Below are positions 6,084-8,361 of a DNA stretch of 8,361 bases, piece by piece (position 1 is the stretch's first letter; every line of letters starts with the position of its first letter). The position numbers and the translations under genes are program-made. The notes beneath the pieces are model-generated. The model ran no database searches, had not been told where the DNA came from, and was given only the letters and a program-made list of their open reading frames with translations. Location of the stretch: the NCBI GenBank assembly GCA_902782875.1, contig CACZPE010000284.1, positions 1 to 8,361 of the forward strand, written 5' to 3'. Origin of the DNA: an uncultured Ruminococcus sp. (GTDB taxonomy: Bacteria > Bacillota_A > Clostridia > Oscillospirales > Ruminococcaceae).

Positions 6084-6773
6084 ATGACCACACAGGAAAT
6101 AAGAGCACAGCTTGCCGCCCTCGGCGGCGATAATCCCGTTGCGGATGCGACTATACCAAATAAATCAATATCCTTCGGAGTAAGGGTACCGGACCTGAGA
6201 AATCTTGCAAAGCGCATAGCAAAAGAGGACTACAGGGGGTTTCTCGACAGCGGCGCGCGCGAATACTTCGACGAGCAGATGCTCAGAGCCTATGTCATAG
6301 GCTACGCTAAGGATGATTTTGACACCCTTCTCGGGTATTTCACCGCCGAGATACCCTATGTTCATGACTGGGCTGTCAATGATGCGCTCTGTTCGAGCTT
6401 CAAGCACGCAAAAAAGCACCGTGAGCAGACTCTGAAGGCGCTTGAGCCGTATATCACGTCCCATAACGAATTCGAGTGCCGTGTGGTTGCTGTAACACTG
6501 CTGGCACAGTTTATGGACGGTGAGTATCTGTCTGTAGTAGAGGATATACTCGAAAAGCTTGATACCACAGGCTACTACGCTATGATGGGCGTTGCATGGG
6601 CAGCGGCCGAGATAGTGTGCAGATTTCCCGAAGAGGGTATGGCTTTTATGGAGAGGACTACGCTCGATGACCGTACATTCGGCAAGGCAGTGCAGAAAGC
6701 GTGCGAGTCCTTCAGGGTAAGTGATGAGGACAAGGAAAGGCTGAGAAGGCTTAAGGCTGAAAGGAGTGCGTAA
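6084..6773 (+). CDS. DNA alkylation repair protein, AlkD-like HEAT-repeat family
   Basis: A 229-residue, all-helical cytoplasmic protein of the AlkD/AlkC-like family (Pfam DNA_alkylation repair). Characterised members are glycosylases that remove bulky or positively charged alkylated purines without flipping the base. The N-terminal signature F-G-V-R-V-P-D-L-R-N-L-A-K (31-43) is typical. The motif D-W-A-V-N-D (95-100) gives W96 and D100 with the same W-x-x-x-D spacing as W109/D113 of Bacillus cereus AlkD, and W172 may match AlkD W187 (alignment from memory). These residues support activity, but many distant members are untested. The start at ATG 6084 has AGGAGA (6072-6077) 6 bases upstream. 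The in-frame ATG at 6048 lies in the terminator loop and is not credible. The stop TAA overlaps the start of the Nudix gene. No promoter is visible between the secF terminator and this gene. Confidence 0.87.
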   Translation: MTTQEIRAQLAALGGDNPVADATIPNKSISFGVRVPDLRNLAKRIAKEDYRGFLDSGAREYFDEQMLRAYVIGYAKDDFDTLLGYFTAEIPYVHDWAVNDALCSSFKHAKKHREQTLKALEPYITSHNEFECRVVAVTLLAQFMDGEYLSVVEDILEKLDTTGYYAMMGVAWAAAEIVCRFPEEGMAFMERTTLDDRTFGKAVQKACESFRVSDEDKERLRRLKAERSA

Positions 6774-7282
6774 TGGATAAATGGCTTATCGAAAGGCAGA
6801 TGCCCAATCATCTCATATCAGCCTGCGGGCTTGTGGAGAAGGACGGGCTGGTGCTGTTGGTAAAGAATCCCGTAAGGGGCTGGGAGATGCCCGGAGGCAC
6901 TGCAGACCAGGGCGAAGCGATAACCGATGCGCTCAAGCGCGAGATATTCGAGGAGTCGGGTATACTCTGCGAGCCTGTGTATTTCACGGGGGTATATCAG
7001 AATCTGCTGGTAAAGGACGGCTACGGCCCGCTTGAGGGCATGAAGGTGCCGCCTGTGATAAATTTTGCCTTCATATGCAGATATATCGGCGGTGAGCCCA
7101 GGATATCCGAGGAATCAGAGGATGTTCGTTGGGTCACTCCCGAAGAAGCAAAGGTACTGGTCACGCATCCGCTGTATGAAAAGCGCCTTGCGGATATGAT
7201 GAGCTATGACGGTGATGTTACTTTCAGCACATATGAGTATGACAATCAGTTTGCGGTTTTTCTGAGCGATAATAAGCTGTGA
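6773..7282 (+). CDS. Nudix hydrolase
   Basis: A 169-residue cytoplasmic Nudix hydrolase, which would cleave a nucleoside diphosphate linked to some moiety with Mg2+ or Mn2+. A perfect Nudix box (G-x5-E-x7-R-E-U-x-E-E-x-G-U) spans G42 to I64: G-T-A-D-Q-G-E, seven residues, then R-E-I-F-E-E-S-G-I. It is preceded by R-G-W-E-M-P-G-G (35-42), as in MutT-type and YtkD-type enzymes. The substrate cannot be read from the sequence; dNTP cleansing or mRNA 5'-end processing are possible. The ATG at 6773 overlaps the preceding stop (TAATG), with AAGGAG (6761-6766) 6 bases upstream, so it is co-translated with the alkylation repair gene. The pairing suggests a shared role in nucleic acid maintenance (inference). 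No strong terminator follows, only a weak ATTAA/TTAAT pairing. Confidence 0.93.
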   Translation: MDKWLIERQMPNHLISACGLVEKDGLVLLVKNPVRGWEMPGGTADQGEAITDALKREIFEESGILCEPVYFTGVYQNLLVKDGYGPLEGMKVPPVINFAFICRYIGGEPRISEESEDVRWVTPEEAKVLVTHPLYEKRLADMMSYDGDVTFSTYEYDNQFAVFLSDNKL

Positions 7283-7318
7283 ATTAAAAAAGTTAATATA
7301 TGAACACATAATCATGTA

Positions 7319-7347
7319 TTGATATTAGCCTTTCACTGTGTTATGCT
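7319..7347 (+). promoter_or_regulatory. Likely promoter of the copper ATPase gene
   Basis: TTGATA at 7319-7324, a 17-base spacer and TATGCT at 7342-7347, with TG at 7339-7340 as an extended -10. It is weaker than the other promoters here, which fits a regulated gene. No CsoR-type G-tract palindrome and no CopY-type TACAnnTGTA box is seen. A small inverted pair ATACG (7350-7354) and CGTAT (7369-7373) lies just downstream. Confidence 0.6.
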
Positions 7348-7391
7348 GTATACGTAAGGATATGTACGCGTATGCGATAGAAAGGATATAT

Positions 7392-8361
7392 ATGGAACGT
7401 TATGACGTAACGGGAATGAGCTGTGCTGCCTGCTCCGCCAGGGTCGAAAAGGCTGTCAGTGCGGTGCCCGGGGTGACCTCATGCTCGGTGAGCCTGCTCA
7501 CAAATTCGATGAACATAGAGGGGACGGCTTCTCAGAGCGATGTTATAAAGGCAGTGAAGGACGCGGGATACGGTGCATCGGTAAAAGGCGCAAAGGCTGA
7601 TGATACGGCACAGACAGACAGTGGTGCCAGAGATCTGCTTATAAGGCTGATCGTATCTGCAGTGCTTACGCTGATACTCATGTATTTCTCCATGGGGAAT
7701 ATGATGTTCGGCTTTCCGCTGCCTGCATTCTTTGAGGGAAATCATATTGCGGTAACACTTGTTCAGATGATACTGGCCGCATCGGTCATGGTCATAAACG
7801 GCAGATTTTTCATAAACGGCACAAAGGGTATCATACACCGTGCGCCGAATATGGATACTCTTGTGGCTATGGGCTCGGCTGCGTCATTCATATGGAGCGT
7901 GTATGTGCTTTTCAGGATGACCGCTGAGGTATCCTCGGGGGATCATGCCGCCGTGATGAAGTCTATGGGCGAGCTTTACTTTGAGTCAGCGGCGATGATA
8001 CTGACACTTATTACAGTGGGCAAGACTCTCGAGGCACATTCAAAGGGGAAGACCACAGACGCGATAAAGAGCCTGATGGAGCTGTCTCCGAAGACTGCGA
8101 ACGTGATACGTGACGGCAAAGAGATCACCATCCCCGCAGAGGATGTTGTAAAGGGTGATATCTTCACTGTGCGCCCCGGGGAGAGCATACCTGTTGACGG
8201 TATCGTGACAAAGGGCAGCAGTGCAGTTGATGAATCCGCTCTTACTGGAGAGAGCATACCAGTTGACAAGACAACGGGCGATAAGGTTTCTGCAGCGACG
8301 GTCAATCAGTCGGGGTATATCGAGTGTGAGGCTGTGGGTGTAGGCGATGATACCGCGATAG
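7392..8361 (+). CDS. Copper-type P1B heavy-metal-transporting ATPase, N-terminal part; 3' end outside window
   Basis: The frame runs open from ATG 7392 to the window end, giving 323 residues of a protein usually 700-850 long. One heavy-metal-associated domain opens the protein with G-M-S-C-A-A-C-S (8-15), the C-x-x-C metal site being C11/C14. Then come hydrophobic helices (about 83-100, 119-138, 155-175, 195-215), including the conserved [11 protein letters not shown] (152-162). The actuator domain has P-G-E-S-I-P-V-D-G (262-270) and [12 protein letters not shown] (280-291), whose T-G-E-S (285-288) is the dephosphorylation loop. This arrangement matches Cu+ exporters of the CopA type. Specificity would be confirmed by a C-P-C motif in the missing part. 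AAAGGA (7381-7386) lies 5 bases before the ATG. Its own promoter lies upstream. The protein works in the cell membrane, pumping metal out with ATP. The copA name is likely but unproven from this fragment. Confidence 0.94.
   Translation, partial: MERYDVTGMSCAACSARVEKAVSAVPGVTSCSVSLLTNSMNIEGTASQSDVIKAVKDAGYGASVKGAKADDTAQTDSGARDLLIRLIVSAVLTLILMYFSMGNMMFGFPLPAFFEGNHIAVTLVQMILAASVMVINGRFFINGTKGIIHRAPNMDTLVAMGSAASFIWSVYVLFRMTAEVSSGDHAAVMKSMGELYFESAAMILTLITVGKTLEAHSKGKTTDAIKSLMELSPKTANVIRDGKEITIPAEDVVKGDIFTVRPGESIPVDGIVTKGSSAVDESALTGESIPVDKTTGDKVSAATVNQSGYIECEAVGVGDDTAI

Noticed and set aside
1..8361. Mobile elements, CRISPR arrays, tRNA/rRNA genes or a defence island
   Set aside because: No transposase, integrase, regularly spaced direct repeats, cloverleaf or rRNA-like sequence was seen; the window is ordinary core-genome material.

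Overview
The window reads as chromosomal DNA of a low-to-moderate G+C anaerobic Firmicute. My best guess is a Ruminococcus-like member of the Oscillospiraceae. The basis is the many ATA isoleucine and AGA/AGG arginine codons, purine-rich GGAGG/AAGGAG ribosome binding sites, consensus sigma-A promoters with an extended -10, and short separate SecD and SecF proteins. The genus is inferred from the look of the sequence and was not checked by any search. All convincing genes lie on the + strand. I see no insertion sequence, phage gene, CRISPR array, rRNA or tRNA.

Layout from left to right: (1) the 3' end of an AI-2E family membrane permease gene (1-591), followed by a hairpin. (2) A 300-base gene-free stretch (592-891) with a G/C-rich foldable block and then a near-perfect promoter. 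(3) A type I DAHP synthase gene (892-1923) for the first step of aromatic amino acid synthesis, followed one base later by a small unrecognised membrane protein gene (1925-2185) whose last codons form a terminator. (4) A promoter, an imperfect palindrome and a membrane-bound GGDEF diguanylate cyclase gene (about 2330-3415) with an odd start region, closed by a strong terminator. (5) A promoter and the secD-secF pair (3670-5064 and 5061-6023), overlapping by ATGA and followed by a strong terminator. (6) An AlkD-like DNA alkylation repair protein gene (6084-6773) overlapped by a Nudix hydrolase gene (6773-7282), with no promoter of its own that I can see. (7) A promoter and the first 323 codons of a copper-type P1B ATPase gene (7392 to the window end).

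The units are functionally unrelated to one another: biosynthesis, second-messenger signalling, protein export, nucleic acid repair or sanitation, and metal export. Each of units 3, 4, 5 and 7 has its own recognisable promoter. Units 3, 4 and 5 end in intrinsic terminators, so the transcription units can be read directly. Three of the promoters are nearly identical in design: TTGACA, 17-base spacer, and TGG directly before the -10.

I did not find a convincing new multi-gene system. The points most worth a second look are the diguanylate cyclase start site (its only standard upstream start codon is inside the Shine-Dalgarno), the small membrane protein tied to DAHP synthase, the structured block before the DAHP synthase promoter, and how the alkylation repair/Nudix pair is transcribed.
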